Source of the DNA: Ehretia macrophylla
Lineage: Eukaryota > Streptophyta > Magnoliopsida > Boraginales > Ehretiaceae
Assembly (NCBI GenBank): GCA_037974665.1
Contig: CM075778.1
Span: 10,529,001-10,593,000, forward strand
Direction of reading: 5' to 3'
DNA length: 64,000 bases
This document shows, in pieces, positions 23,282 to 35,899 of the stretch (within the stretch, counting starts at the first letter, position 1; every line of letters starts with the position of its first letter). Both the position numbers and the translations under genes were made by a program. Under the pieces are notes generated by a model. It was not told the DNA's origin. It made no database searches and saw only the letters and a list, made by a program, of their open reading frames with translations.

Positions 23282-23345
23282 GTGTGTGTGTGTGTTAAGT
23301 AAAGATTGGTTTGATGCAGTAACTCGAGGGGGGTTAGTGAATAAA

Positions 23346-24621
23346 ATGGCTGAGGGAGGAGAGGAAGACATGCCGAGAGATGCAAAGATAGTGAAAACAC
23401 TGCTGAAATCAATGGGAGTCGAGGACTATGAGCCTCGTGTGGTGCACCAATTTTTGGAGCTATGGTATAGATATGTTGTGGATGTACTGACGGATGCACA
23501 GGTTTACTCGGAGCATGCTGGCAAGTCTCTCATTGATTCTGATGATGTAAAGCTTGCTATTCAGTCCAAAATCAATTTTAGCTTCTCACAACCCCCGCCA
23601 CGCGAGGTAGGCTCTTTCGTGCATTTGGTTAGTTTGAGTAATCTTCTTTCTTTTAGTTTGGAAGCCATGTCAGCTCTTGTGACTGAGTATCGTTTTGATG
23701 CTACTTTGTGGTTTACTTATCCAGTTTGTGCATTTGGTGAAATGTTCTGTTTCTGAGGAAACTGCAGTTTAGGAATTAACCATAATGATTTGGTTTATCT
23801 AATCATGCTAACAACCGAATTTTACTGCAAAGAGAAGAATAAATCATACGTTATAGCCCATTTCTATTCTTTCTCCATGTTTTATAGTTGTTGCTATCTT
23901 AATTGATTTTGTCACTGAATAGCTATTGTTATGCAATCATACACTCATAAGTAGCTCCTTCCCAGCCCTTTCGGTTCATTGTAGAAAAAGGAAAGAACAA
24001 ATCCTCCCCGCTCCCTTCTTGGCAGTTGAGGTTGTGACAACATTCAGTGATCAATCTATTTACATTTGATAATGTAGGGGTTTGTACTGCTTTCTTTTGG
24101 AACAGTTCTTTGCCCTCTGTGTCTGTTAAAGTGCTCGACATCAGATGAATTATCTGAAGCTCCGTCTTACATATATTGCTTTCTTGATCCGAATTGATAC
24201 ATTGGGGAAGATCACAAATTTGTTTGTTTCGTGGTTTTTCGTATCAAGGTTTGCCAAATGTTTATCTGGATTACTGAATGTTTGTTTCTTCTATTCATAA
24301 CTCTGCTTTTAAATAATTCACCAGGTCCTGCTAGAGTTGGCCAGGAATAGAAACAAGATACCATTACCAAAATCAATAGCTGGACCAGGAATCCCACTTC
24401 CTCCTGAACAAGACACATTGATCAGCCCTAACTACCAACTCGCTATATCAAAGAAACGGAGTAGCCAAGCGGTAGAAGAGACAGAGGAGGATGAAGAGGC
24501 TGGCGAGCCTAATCCGAATTCAGATCCCAACCCCCCCTCCCAGGAGCAAAGGGCAGAATCATCACAAGGGGCTCCTCAACGAGTGTCGTTTCCACTTGGG
24601 GCTAAACGTCCGAGACAATGA
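23346..24621 (+). CDS. TAF9: TAF9, TBP-associated factor 9 (TFIID/SAGA subunit)
   Basis: Two exons, 23346-23606 and 24325-24621, joined in phase 0 across a GTAGGC..CACCAG intron, give 185 residues, close to the usual plant length. Residues about 10-85 form the TFIID-31 histone fold: [16 protein letters not shown], then [20 protein letters not shown], then [15 protein letters not shown]. It continues [20 protein letters not shown] across the junction and [19 protein letters not shown]. The tail is acidic, Pro/Ser-rich and ends in a basic patch (GAKRPRQ), probably nuclear. In known systems TAF9 pairs with TAF6 through the histone fold and works in RNA polymerase II preinitiation (TFIID) and in SAGA-type acetyltransferase complexes. 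ATG 23346 is chosen because [14 protein letters not shown] matches the family start. No frame break. Confidence 0.95.
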
Positions 24622-25281
24622 TATGGCTCTTTTCTTAGAGCCTTCAAGTCATGTATTTGGTGGATAATTTTATTGGTGAACTGTCTAATAGTAACAGTTG
24701 AATCCAGAGGATGTTGCTCTGTATTGGCATTATTGTTGCATGTTGTAGCTCACAACTCTTTTGCTGTATGAAATTTACTGGTGAAGCTTGTAGGTTAACT
24801 CTCCAAACAAGCCATGTAATTAGGAATTAAAATATGGATGCACCACAAGTTACAGGATTATTCAAATCATTCACGTAAATAGAAGAAAGAACTGAGATTT
24901 GACATCCCCAAGCATATGCTCTCTGTGTGTGTGGCAGGCATGGCTCAATAGGGTACTTGCTCTTTATTGACTCGTCTTGGGGAGTCTAGGTAGACCCTCT
25001 ATTGACTCGTCTTGGGTAATTTTAAATTTTTTTAATGTCCAATGCAAATCTTACAGAATTGTCCCTTATAAAAATTAAACCTTAACTGTTATTTCATTAA
25101 TTTTGTTATCAAGTTTGTTATTCATTAGATACCCGTCGATTTCAAATTTATACCCTACTTCTCATCTCTAACCACTCCCATTCTGCACTCCCTGAAATTA
25201 AAAAAGAAAATGAGAAAAAAAAAAAAAAAATACAAAAATAAAAAACGAAAGACAAAAATTGCAGGAAAATAACAACGCTGC
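24622..25281. other. TAF9 3' region and intergenic DNA
   Basis: The first 200-250 bp probably hold the TAF9 3' UTR; AT-rich signals such as AATTAAAATATGG occur near 24826. GACTCGTCTTGGG is repeated at 24970 and 25002. No gene. Confidence 0.5.
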
Positions 25282-25588
25282 TGTTATGAAAATATAAATT
25301 GTAGATATTCATCATAGGATATTTATCAAGATAAAGAAATCCTATCTCTATAAATCATAGGATTCCTATATAGTAAATTATGGTTTTCTTTATATAATAT
25401 TAGAAATTTATATATGGAGTATAATGTCATTGCATACGTCATTAACAAGTTTAAAAATTTTATAAATAGGAATGCGTGGAAGAGAAATATGTACTAAGAA
25501 GAATTTAATGAAATTCTCTTCTCTCTTATCTCATATCTCTATTATAAATCTTCTTTTATTATTTTCTTTTAATCATTATTTTATAAAA
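25282..25588 (+). repeat. 5' LTR of the copia element
   Basis: It starts TGTTATGAAAATATAAATTG and ends TTATAAAA. It aligns along its whole length with 31124-31427 at roughly 85-90% identity by eye, including the shared CCTATCTCTATAAATCATAG block. Confidence 0.88.
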
Positions 25589-25829
25589 CGTTATCAACAC
25601 GAATCTCTGCCAATGAGTTATTTGGTAGAAAGGTGAAGAAATTAACACCCCGATTTTCTTCCTGGTTATCGATAACCTCTTACTTGATTATTTCTTTTTA
25701 TGTTCCCAATTATTAGTGGTGTGCTTATGACTTTTCTTTCATATATGTGGTGAGTGAATATATATTCTTTTATTTTGAGTTTTCACAGTATTGTTTTTTT
25801 GATTCCATATATCATTATGGTTGTACTAA

Positions 25830-26880
25830 GGGAGCGTTTGGTTCGTGGAATGTTACAAAATTTTTGAGAATGTGAAGTCTAAAATATGACATTCTCATAT
25901 TTGGTTCGTGGAATAAAAAAATATTACTATGAATATCACATTTCTGAGAATGCAATATTTTCATGATTTGGCCAATTTATATTCCCATATAAGGGGGCAG
26001 GAATCTCACATTTCCAAATCATGAGAATAACTTTGTATAATTAAAAGACCCAAATATTCATCTTAGAAAATATAAAATTAAAATAAATACCATAAAATAA
26101 TTCAAAAACTAAAATAAAAAATAATAAGATAATAAAAATAAAAACTAAAAAAGAAAAAGAGATAAAATAAAATAAAAAAAACAAAATAATATAAAACAAA
26201 TAAAATAAAAATAAATAAATAAATAATCATATTAAAATAAAATAAAATAGTAAACAATAAAATAGAATAAGAGAATAGAATAAAATAAAACTACACAAAA
26301 TACAATATCTAGAACAAATAAAATAATAACAATAAAAAAAATAAGAACATAAAATAAGTAAAATAAAAATAAAATTAGTAAGAGTAAAATATAATAAAAC
26401 TATATAAAATAAAAACATTTAGAATAAATAAAATAATAACAATAAAAATAAAAAATGAAATGAAATAAAAAAATTATCAATTTTCTAGATTTTAAATTTT
26501 TAAATTAAATAAATTTTAAATTTTAAAAATAAAAAAAATAATTTGTATATTTTAATTTTTAATTTTTTAAAATAATAAATTTAAGTTTATAATTTTGAAG
26601 TGTGAATTTAAAATTTATAAATTATAGAAATAAATTTATTTTTGTTGTATTAATTCGTTAAATATTTTTTTACTCACGTATTAGTAAAAGTATGCAAAAT
26701 GTTATTTGTACACTTTGTTTGATATTCTTGTTTTTTTGAGTTATGAGTATTATTAAAAAATTGCTCAACATTCCTAAGAATATCGAGTCTAAACCAAACA
26801 TAATAAAATAACACTATTAAGAACTTGACAAAGCATAAAATGTTTTTGCCACCAAGCCAAACAAATGTTTTTCCTTATGT
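25830..26880. mobile_element. Probable hAT-like non-autonomous insertion inside the copia element
   Basis: The left end reads GGGAGCGTTTGGTTCGTGG and the right end inverted reads CATTTGTTTGGCTTGGTGG, a diverged TIR pair. The sequence GAATGT.A.ATT.CTCA is repeated in inverted form inside. The interior (26080-26640) is a long AATAAAATAAAA-type tract. The segment interrupts copia 5' internal DNA. The target duplication is not resolved. Confidence 0.5.
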
Positions 26881-28089
26881 TAGAAACACTGGTATATGTT
26901 GATGGTTGGGGCTATAATACTTGTTTGCCTTTTTCCAAGAAATATGTGCTCTGGTTGATAAGTATGATTAAACGTGTGAAAATCCATCAATATGACTAAA
27001 GTTTCCAGCAGTCAACAATTGTGGATTTAATTTTTCTTATTCTATTTTTGTTGTTTCTTGACATGATTTAATTGTTTCCAAGCAATAACTCTTTTTGCTA
27101 TCGATACTTGACCTATCTTTATGCAAAAAAAATTTGAAAAAAAGAAAGGTTTGACCGAGCTAGTAAGGTTTTGACCCACTACCCTTCTTATTCTCTCTTC
27201 CTTCTTTTGCTGCACACTCCATCTTCATTCCTCCATCTTTTTTTTCTCTTTTTACTTCATCTTCTTCTTCATATTCAACACCAGACAAAAAAAATTCAAA
27301 GGTTAGTAATGTAAGACGAGTGCATGGATGTGGTTCTAAGTTTTATATGTATATTACTTATGATCCTTATTCTTCTTTTCATTTTCTTCAAGGTTGTAGT
27401 TTGGAATATAGATGTAAAATTTAATTAGAATTGTTGCAATAAGGATCTATATCATAGATATGAATCTTTTGGTAAGAAAGATTGTATTTTATATGTCTGA
27501 ATCTTGAGAATGTTAAAATATTGATTACATTAATTGACTATAGTATTTTAATCTTCATTTCGTTTGTAGCTCGTTAATTGTTTGAAGTTATTGAAGGTTG
27601 TCATATTATTATCGAGATTCGCTTGAAATTTATAATTTGGAGTTATATAATTTTATTTTCTCATATATAATTTCATTGTGGTATCACAGACAAAATGAAT
27701 ATATCTTACTTGAGGAATATATTTTTATTATTATTATTCTTATGAATATAGCAATTGACACAGTTGTCGCCATGAACGACACTGTAATATCGGTTTTATT
27801 CAATATATTTCATGGTCTTGTAATGGTTCTGCTCTATATTTAAGTTTTCTCATACTACTATACGAACAGTTGAGAAAAGATATAGTCATCCAAGCATCTT
27901 CACGCGTTGGGATAATCACTTGTATGGTATGGGTGTCACGATAATGAAACGAATTCATGAAAAATTCCTATGAACACCCACTAATGAACCTTAAGATATT
28001 GGATCCAAAGTGTTTTATATTTTGGCATGATATGAAAATAATTATTGCAAATTCATATAGGCACTGATTAAATAATCAAAGGATTCTAT

Positions 28090-28200
28090 TACCAAATGAA
28101 TTTTCATGTACTGCTTGTGCCCAAGGAAAATTGATTAAAAGGTCATTCCCTACTAAAATTGATATCAGAACTCCTACATTTCTGGAAATTATTCAAGGGA
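28090..28200 (+). pseudogene. Copia gag-pre-integrase fragment
   Basis: The translated LPNEFSCTACAQGKLIKRSF and following PTKIDIRTPTFLEIIQGIY match the conserved CTACxQGK motif and downstream linker of plant copia polyproteins. Upstream and downstream frames are broken. Confidence 0.75.
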
Positions 28201-31123
28201 TATATGTAAGTCTATTATTATATCATATGAATCATTTTGATATCTTATGGTATTAATCGATACCTCAATATGATAGTCACATGTGTGCTTATTATCTACT
28301 TAGAATGCGGCATGCAAGAACATATTGGAAGATGAATAGTAACTCATGTGAATAGTACCGTATGAATAGTACAGTTGAATAGTGGAGTCGTCAGGTACTA
28401 TTTGAACAGCGACATGCCGAGTACTGTACAAATAGTGACGCATAAATAATAACTTTATAGTCATTATGGACACAATTTTCGGATAATACAATCAAGATAA
28501 CTCATCTTGATATCTTGATAATGAAAAAAAAAATTACATCTCACTCATTTAATGATAGTGTATATCGGGATTAGTATTGAGCATTATGTGACTCACACAC
28601 ATATGGTCTAGTTGAATCCTTCATTAAATACTTACAGCTAATTGCTAGACCAATATTATTACGAACTAATTTGTTTAGTCCTATTTGGAGACTTGCTATA
28701 TTATATGCTGCAATGCTTATTTAAACAAAGCCAACTTTTGAGTTATATACTCCCCATTGTTCAAATCCCATCTAAGGATGTTTTGCGCAATATATATTTC
28801 TATTGCTCCTCCACAAGCGCATAAAGATGGCTTTATAAAAGAAACTAATAATTTATCATTAAAACACACCGTCGAATGTTATATATATGTTGACCATTGA
28901 CGGTTCAGTTTCAATAGCATATTATGCTAATTAGTGAAATGATATTCTCAGTATCAGGGAGAGAAAAATGGAAGCTGAAAATATGAAGAACTTCTAAGGA
29001 AAGTATTACTACCATATAGATCCTCGTATAATTAATGTGAATTGAAAGTTTAGCAAATGCATTCCCATATGCAAATATTGTGACTAAAGTCACATATACC
29101 ATCTTTAATTGCTCCTATATATCAGAATTGATGCTTCAATTGAGATATATATAAAGAAATAATGTCTACTACGCCCCGAAAGTGTAGTAAACATATCGGT
29201 TTCACAGATAAAAGAACAACATATGCGAGTTGGCATTTTTGAATTATTTGATACCTTGCATATATCAAGATAAGGAGTTGAAAATATAACTGAGAAAATA
29301 TTACTCTACGAGAGTGTCAGGTAACTGAATATGATATGAATATTGAAAGTATTGAAAATAAAGAAATCTCACTCAGTTAAATTACTCCTGAAAAGGAATA
29401 GATGATCATGATCAAATTTTGAAAAATGCAGTAGCTACTAATTTTATGATAGAAATCGAGGATCTTGAATTGAAGTTCACTCACGACTGTCGACGAATTA
29501 ATGATTGGCCAAAATAATAGGGAAGACGCAATCCAGGCATAAAATAATTGTACATGAAATGTGTTGATGAGACTGAGATGAACATTGTATTATGAAGAGA
29601 CAATCCTACATCATTATGAGAAAATGAAATTACAAGGAATTAATCATAATAGTTGGCTTTCCCTTAAATTGTTTAAAGATTACACCTTGGTCTATATTCC
29701 CTGGGAATATTTTATTGATATTAGCCTGGTAATGTTTGAAAAAAAGACTTCATATGCGTCTTATAAATATGATAATATTTTACCTATATAAATCACGTGA
29801 TTATGTTATTGAAGTTTTTGAAAGACTTTTTATGTCTGAAACATATATTCATTTGATAATGATATATATACTGAAGTCCTGAAAGAACTGTATATGCCTG
29901 AAGCATATAAATAAAATCTCGAGAAATATATTCAATTACAAAGATCTTTGTATCAATGAAAATTTTCTAAAAGAATGAGGTATATATTTCATATATCCTA
30001 TGACATAATTATATATTGTGGAATTCATTCTTTACATAGAAAATATTGAAGCCATAAAGTTTATACGTTAAATGTCAAAATGGCTTAATCCCTTGATATT
30101 GAAAATGACTATTTTTGTCATTGAAAGATAAAGAAAGAATTATTGATTTTGAAATACAACATATCATATTTGAGTTGGTGCACTAACGTATATTGCTAAT
30201 GATACAAGGCCATATATTTTCTTTATTGGTTTATTTATTTGTCAAGAATATTGCAGCTTTGATTTGTAAGCATAAGAAAATTAAACACATAGAGAAAATC
30301 TCTATGAAATATTAGATATGGATTCATTTTACTCACAAAAAATTAAAATCAACATTATTTGATTAAGCAGATATTGACTATCTATTTGACACCCGAAAGA
30401 TAAGGTCACAAACCGAGTATGTCTTCAATTGTGTCGAGAATGTATATGGTTGAGATCTGTCATTAAACGTATTCAGCAATCATGTGGGTTATCCTCCAAC
30501 AAAGACAGTCCAACCACATTATATGAAAATAGATAATATGACATGCATTACTCAAATCAAATATGATTACATGGTTATAAATGTGAAATTCGATACTCAG
30601 AAGATCTATCACTATGACAAAATTGAAATGAAGAGGAAAATGTATTTGTGCTTTGTACTCTTTTTCCTTCACCAAAGTTTTTTCCCACTGAATTTTTTTC
30701 CTAGTAAGGTTTTGACGAGGTAGAACAAATACAAACATGTCACACTAAAATTCTATTTGAGCATGAAACTTAAAAGGGAAGTGACATAAATACTCATCAA
30801 ATTCAAAGTCAAGCAAAACGTTACAGGATCACAGAAGCATTGCCAACAATGAGCTAACTACCAAGATTGACATGTGTTGACTTTGTGATCATTATTGATA
30901 TGTCCACATGAGGGAGAGCCTTATATGAACTACACTATTTTTCCCTTCGCATAAGTTTTGTCCTACTGAATTTTCCTGACAAAGTTTTTAATAAGACAGT
31001 ACAAGAAGCGTATACAAAGAATATTGTACCTTTTTTTTTTTCATCAAGTTTTTATGCCATTGAATTTTTCTTGACAAGATTTTATCGAGACATATTCTTA
31101 AAAGATAAATATCTAAGAAAAAA

Positions 31124-31427
31124 TATTATAAAAATATAAATTGTGGATATTCATCATAGGATGCTTATCAAAATGAAGAAATCCTATCTCTATAAATCAT
31201 AGGATGCCTATATAGTAAATTATGGTTTTCTTTATGTAATATTAGAAATTTATATATAAAATATGATATCATTGCATATGTCATCAACAAGCTTAAAAAT
31301 TCTATAAATAAGAATGCTTAGAAGAGAAATATTTACTAGAAAAATTTAATGAAATTCTCCTCTCTCGTCTCATCTCTCTATTATATTTCTTATTTTATTA
31401 TTGTCTTATGATAATTATTTTATAACA
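31124..31427 (+). repeat. 3' LTR of the copia element
   Basis: It starts TATTATAAAAATATAAATTG (the TG changed to TA) and ends TATAACA. It pairs with the 5' LTR at 25282. The loss of TG and the scattered differences suggest an old insertion. Confidence 0.85.
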
Positions 31428-31750
31428 ACTTAGCATTTAATCTCCAGAAGCCGAAAAATACAAGGTCCTAGCTACTTCTCTATATGTTGGAGCACATCTA
31501 CCTCACTACCTACCACGCTAAAGACATACAACAGCACCAAAACAGCCGGCCGAGACGTAACCGAGCTTGGATTAGCATTTAACCAAGCAACCAGATGCTT
31601 CGACCTGCATTGAATGCTAGGCCACTCGTCAAAGTGACTTCTTCAACTCGGCCAATCATTTTCCTTTATAAAAGAACCATGCTGCTGTTACAAATGCGTG
31701 ACATTATATACATCATTCAGTTGTAAACTATAAAATGGAAAAAACGGACA
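31428..31750. other. Downstream of RSH gene; probable 3' UTR
   Basis: Lies between the copia 3' LTR and the RSH stop codon at 31751. The last about 100-200 bp are probably the 3' UTR, so the retrotransposon ends very close to the transcript. Confidence 0.4.
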
Positions 31751-33376
31751 TCAGCTTCTCAAGCCAACCATAGTACTGCCAGCAAGCATGGCTTTCGGTA
31801 CTGGAAGACCCCTATCATACATGCGCTGGATCTCCTCCCTGTATTCGGTCAACGACTTATCTGGTATTGCCGGACTTATTTCCACGACATCTCCCATTTT
31901 CAGCTTGCAAGTAGGATCACTAACAGGAGCATGGTTCAACCGAGGTCTCAACTCTTCCTTCACTGGAAATCCATATGGAGTCCATCTAGAGCTTCCCTGG
32001 GCCGTTTCTAACAGATCCATGATAGTTGAGTTTGCTGGAAACTCCTGTACTGACATCTGCGACATTCAAACCATACCAATCGTGCGTTTTTAGTAAAATT
32101 TGAATGAATAGACCAGCTTAAATTGTGTACTAAACAACATAAAAGAGTAAGCAAAACAATAACTCCCAGAATAACAACTATCGACCAGCAACACATAGTA
32201 AAAGCACCAGAAACATGAAAATAGTAAGTTACCAAATCCCCCTATTCTTCTCAATTTTCATCAACGCTTCTCTTTTAATAGATATACAAGATTTGACAAG
32301 ATCAGCTCTCTACTGTGACCCATCCCAACTGTGATCCCCAAACAATAAGATCTTATTTTCAGTAATAGATGAAATTTAAGAATAAAAAGTTTGTAGAGAA
32401 GATAACAAGAACAAACCTTATCGTTTTCAATGACGATTACAAAAACAGGTCCATCAGAGCCACATTGAGGTATGCAAGAATAAGGGCAATCTTCAGAATG
32501 AGAAGGAAATTTGCAGGGAGGGTTCAAGGAATCAGCATAGCCAATAGATGGCCAATCTTTGCACATTGTCTCGCATTGCCAGGTAACAACCCAGCGTGCC
32601 CACTCAACCATCTGAGTCACAAAGGAAGAGTGTTTGCAGTCACCTTCCTTGTATCTCCAATGTGCTGCAAACCCATATTCAGCTTGCAAATGCATCTCCT
32701 TTGTTCGAATTTGAACTTCAAGCGGGACCATTCCCTCACCAATAACTACTGTGTGTAAAGATTGGTACCTACAAATTTTTCATAACCAAATATTTTAATA
32801 TGACAGCATCACAATCTGAAGTTTTAACTCGGAATAGAAAGGAGAATGCATAAACAAGTACACCTTCCACTTGTGGATATAGCTTACCCATTGAACTTGG
32901 GATGATTTATGTAGTCTTTGAACCTTCCAGGTACTTCTTGCCATAGCTTGTGAATAACATTTAGAGCTTTATAGCAATCCTCCTCCTTTTCAACAATCAA
33001 CCTTAAACCTTGGATATCGTGGATTTCGTCCATATTCAGCTTCTTCCTACAAATTATAGTACACCATCACCTTAAGAAATACTTTTATTTCCATGTAGTG
33101 AGCTGATATAATAGCTAGATTATTTGAGAAATCCCATAATGTTTGTTTCAACAACCAGTTTTGAAATTGTTAGAACGCTATAGGTTACTTCTTTTCGGAA
33201 AATTGGAGGCAGGAAACAACAAAAGTTAGATATCAGACATTTACAAAGTGGGCCAGAGCTCCATTCTAGGCCCCTTCTATGATCATTTAAACAATACGGC
33301 ACCCTCTAATGTCACTTGAGAGTAATAAATATGTGCTTTAATAAAATTCCATATCTGTGTGCCACTGTGTGTATGA

Positions 33377-33410
<34 letters not shown>

Positions 33411-35628
33411 GAGAGAGAGAGAGCTTACTTCAGCATTTTACTGTGGATGCTATACAAGCTCTTATGCCGCCCTGTCAGATCATGACAAGCAATGGCTCCA
33501 TCCTTCAGTGCACACTCTAGTTTCTCCACAGCAGAAGCAATGATAGCTTCATCAAATGTCTGCACAAGCTTTGAGGACAACTCTTCGTGTTTATCAGGAT
33601 AGACATATTTGAAACAGAGGTTTTCTAGCCGCTCTTTCCATGTAGAGATTCCTAAACGATTAGCCAGAGGAGCAAATATTTCCAATGTTTCCTTAGCAAA
33701 GCGTTCACGCTTTTTTAAAGGTAGTGCATCCAATGTCATCATATTATGCAATCTATCAGCCAATTTTATGAGAACAGCCCTTGCATCGGCCATAGCAAGG
33801 AACATGGTATGCAATCGATCTGCCTCAACAGTTTTACTAGCTGTATTATTGTCGCGTGCAAGCTTGCTCAGATGACTAAGCTTTGAAACCTGGAATAAAT
33901 GAAAAAGAAGTTTATAAATATAAAGCAATAAACAACAATTTCTCGAATTTACTTCCATAAAGCATCAAAAGAATGTCCGGTCCATTTTTAAGTAGTTCTT
34001 ATATAGAAAAACAATCCCATCACTATGTTCAATATCATTAAAACCCTAATCAACAAAACACTGTAGGACTTCATTCTGTTTTTTCAACTTTTATTTATAT
34101 CTCCCCACCTTAAGGGGATTGAATTTTCATATAACAAGATGATTCTGCACAAACATCAACTTTACATTCAAACCAAAGATTATCTCAAATGGGGAGGTGA
34201 TAACTTCCACATTTCCTATACGACCGTCTAAAACAATGATAATAATTTGATCATTGATAGATAAATTACACTAGTTACTTTAGATGATATCATGTATATC
34301 TCATTGCCATCTATGGACTAGCCAAATACAAAAATAGAGAACTTGCTTATTGATAAGAAATCTTTCAGAATTCACAATGTATCATACCCCTTCAACCAAA
34401 TCAGCAACTCCAGCACCAAATGTCCGGAAAATATGGTCGTAAGTAACAAAAGAATCATCAATCGAATCATGCAAAAGCCCTGCAGCAATTACAGTTGAGT
34501 TAGCCCCAATCGCTGCAAGCAACATTGCTGTCTCCACACAATGCTTCAAATAAGGATCCCCACTTGCTCGCATCTATCCAATACACCAACACAAACAATT
34601 CTCAATACAATAACTGAAAATACTATAGCATATAAAATTCCTATAAAATAGAAGGTTATAGGGAAAATACCCATATTTTATTGAAATTGTACGTTAGACC
34701 TATAACAGTGTAATAATCTAATAACGTAATAGCATAATAATCTAATAACCTAATACTGTACTAGTAATCATGGTGTTTTGTAAGAATGTTGCAACAATAA
34801 GTCCTGTTATCACCAGACACAGGACAGTGAGCCACATTCTTACGAGATTTACTACGATATGATCTATGTACAACAACATAAAAAAGATGAGTTTTTTACA
34901 CTTCAGCTACGGATCAGAAAATTCACCTGGCCCCTATGAGCAATCTCAGCTTCACGAAAGGCTTTAATTACCAGCTCATCATAGAATATCTTATGCCTTG
35001 ATTGTGCATCCAAAAGCAAATCTTTAGCATATGTTTCAGCTATCAACTCTCTAAAACCATCATCTATATCAAAAGGAAGCTCATCCACCACATTAGCCGA
35101 AGAATTCACATACTGATTAAGCTGAAAAGTCGACGAATTGTTATTGTACTCAACGCACACACCACCCAACGCGTGCCCAACAAACCCATTAAACAACCCA
35201 CCACTCCTGGATCTAAACGAAACTGGCCCGCCAACCGGGCTAGAACTACACGAAACCGGGCCTTGAAAAACCGATACGGGGCTTTGGGGGCCCGAATCAC
35301 GCTTGAACGAAGAAGTCAACGAAGAATACCGAAACGGACTGCTCAATTCATCGGCTCTATCGTGCCATAACGACCCCAAGTCCTCACTCCCGCTAGAATA
35401 ACTAGCCGACGAAGATGACACATGCTTCACCGAGAACAGACACGACAAGCCACCAATAATCGGTTTCTGCGACGACGACGTCGGTGATGACGCCGTAGAC
35501 GGCGGCGAGGGTGAACGGCAGTTCAAGTCAAAATCGTACGACGCGTGTGAGTTGATCTGGCACGGGCGTGACGTGGAGCACACGCTGCTCGGTGAACTCG
35601 CGTACAACGCTATCGCCGGCACCACCAT
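31751..35628 (-). CDS. RSH2: RelA/SpoT homologue, RSH2/RSH3 type, plastid (p)ppGpp synthetase/hydrolase
   Basis: Six exons: 35628-34927, 34573-34388, 33889-33429, 33046-32888, 32768-32417, 32056-31751, all GT..AG, giving 721 residues (plant RSH2/3 are about 710-715). Residues 1-~60 are Ser/Pro-rich with [12 protein letters not shown], typical of this clade and probably a plastid transit peptide. The HD hydrolase region (about 235-380) keeps H245, H269-D270 ([10 protein letters not shown]) and D341 ([10 protein letters not shown]). The synthetase region (about 430-560) keeps [12 protein letters not shown] with Gly462, [11 protein letters not shown] and [24 protein letters not shown] domain (about 621-690, [14 protein letters not shown]) and [17 protein letters not shown] follow. 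By family knowledge such proteins make and degrade the alarmone ppGpp in chloroplasts. ATG 35628 is the first Met of the frame. Whether RSH2 or RSH3 is the better name cannot be decided here. Confidence 0.95.
33378..33422. repeat. (GT)n(TA)n(GA)n microsatellite next to RSH exon 3
   Basis: A run of GT units, then TATATATATA, then GAGAGAGAGAGAG, ends six bases before the exon 3 donor site (33428). In transcript sense it lies at the very start of intron 3. Confidence 0.9.
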
Positions 35629-35657
35629 GATTATCAATTCAAAATTCCCCAATTGGC

Positions 35658-35702
35658 AAAACCCTAATTTATCAAATTTTCACAATTTTAACCAAACCCT
35701 AA
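35658..35702 (-). promoter_or_regulatory. Telo-box motifs in the RSH leader
   Basis: AAACCCTAA occurs at 35659-35667 and again at 35694-35702, 30-75 bp upstream of the ATG. Telo-boxes are common near the transcription starts of plant housekeeping and translation-related genes. Function here is inferred. Confidence 0.5.
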
Positions 35703-35885
35703 AGATCTATTTTCCTTATTTACACAAGAAAAATTGTTAACTTTTCACGAGTTAATTACAATATATATTCATACACACACACACCAAAAAATTTATAGAG
35801 AATTGTGTGAAATTGTTATAATTTTTGGAGAATTTTACTTTATTTGCTTTTGCTTCTCTGCATCACTCTTGTGCTTATTGTTGTT

Positions 35886-35895
35886 GCTTATAAAC
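35886..35895 (-). promoter_or_regulatory. Candidate TATA element of the RSH gene
   Basis: Minus-strand GTTTATAAGC sits about 260 bp upstream of the ATG, allowing a 5' UTR of roughly 230 bp. It is a match by inspection only. Confidence 0.3.
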
Positions 35896-35899
35896 CAGG

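Larger units (their letters stand above)
25282..31427 (+). mobile_element. Ty1/copia LTR retrotransposon, decayed
   Basis: Two LTRs bound a plus-strand pol relic. A gag-pre-integrase stretch near 28085-28200 reads LPNEFSCTACAQGKLIKRSF then PTKIDIRTPTFLEIIQGIY. An RNase H end near 30365-30600 reads CGLSSNKDSPTTLYEN then ACITQIKYDYMVI..KFDTQKI, matching copia CGLSSNKxxPTxLYEDNAACIAQ. Between these, frames are broken by many stops and shifts. The region after 5' LTR reads CGTTATCAACACGA, resembling a copia primer-binding site. Tandem variants of TTTT.ACG/TGA.GAGGCAG-like 3' sequence precede the 3' LTR. The element is dead. Confidence 0.88.

Noticed and set aside
24337..24621. A separate small gene starting at 24337
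   Set aside because: This is the second exon of TAF9, joined in frame to 23346-23606.
26227..26418. 63-codon minus-strand membrane-like frame
   Set aside because: Translation of an AATAAAATAAAA simple tract.
31788..35370. Plus-strand frames opposite the RSH exons (up to 129 codons)
   Set aside because: They are antisense shadows of conserved RSH exons, whose minus-strand frame, splice sites and domains are unambiguous.
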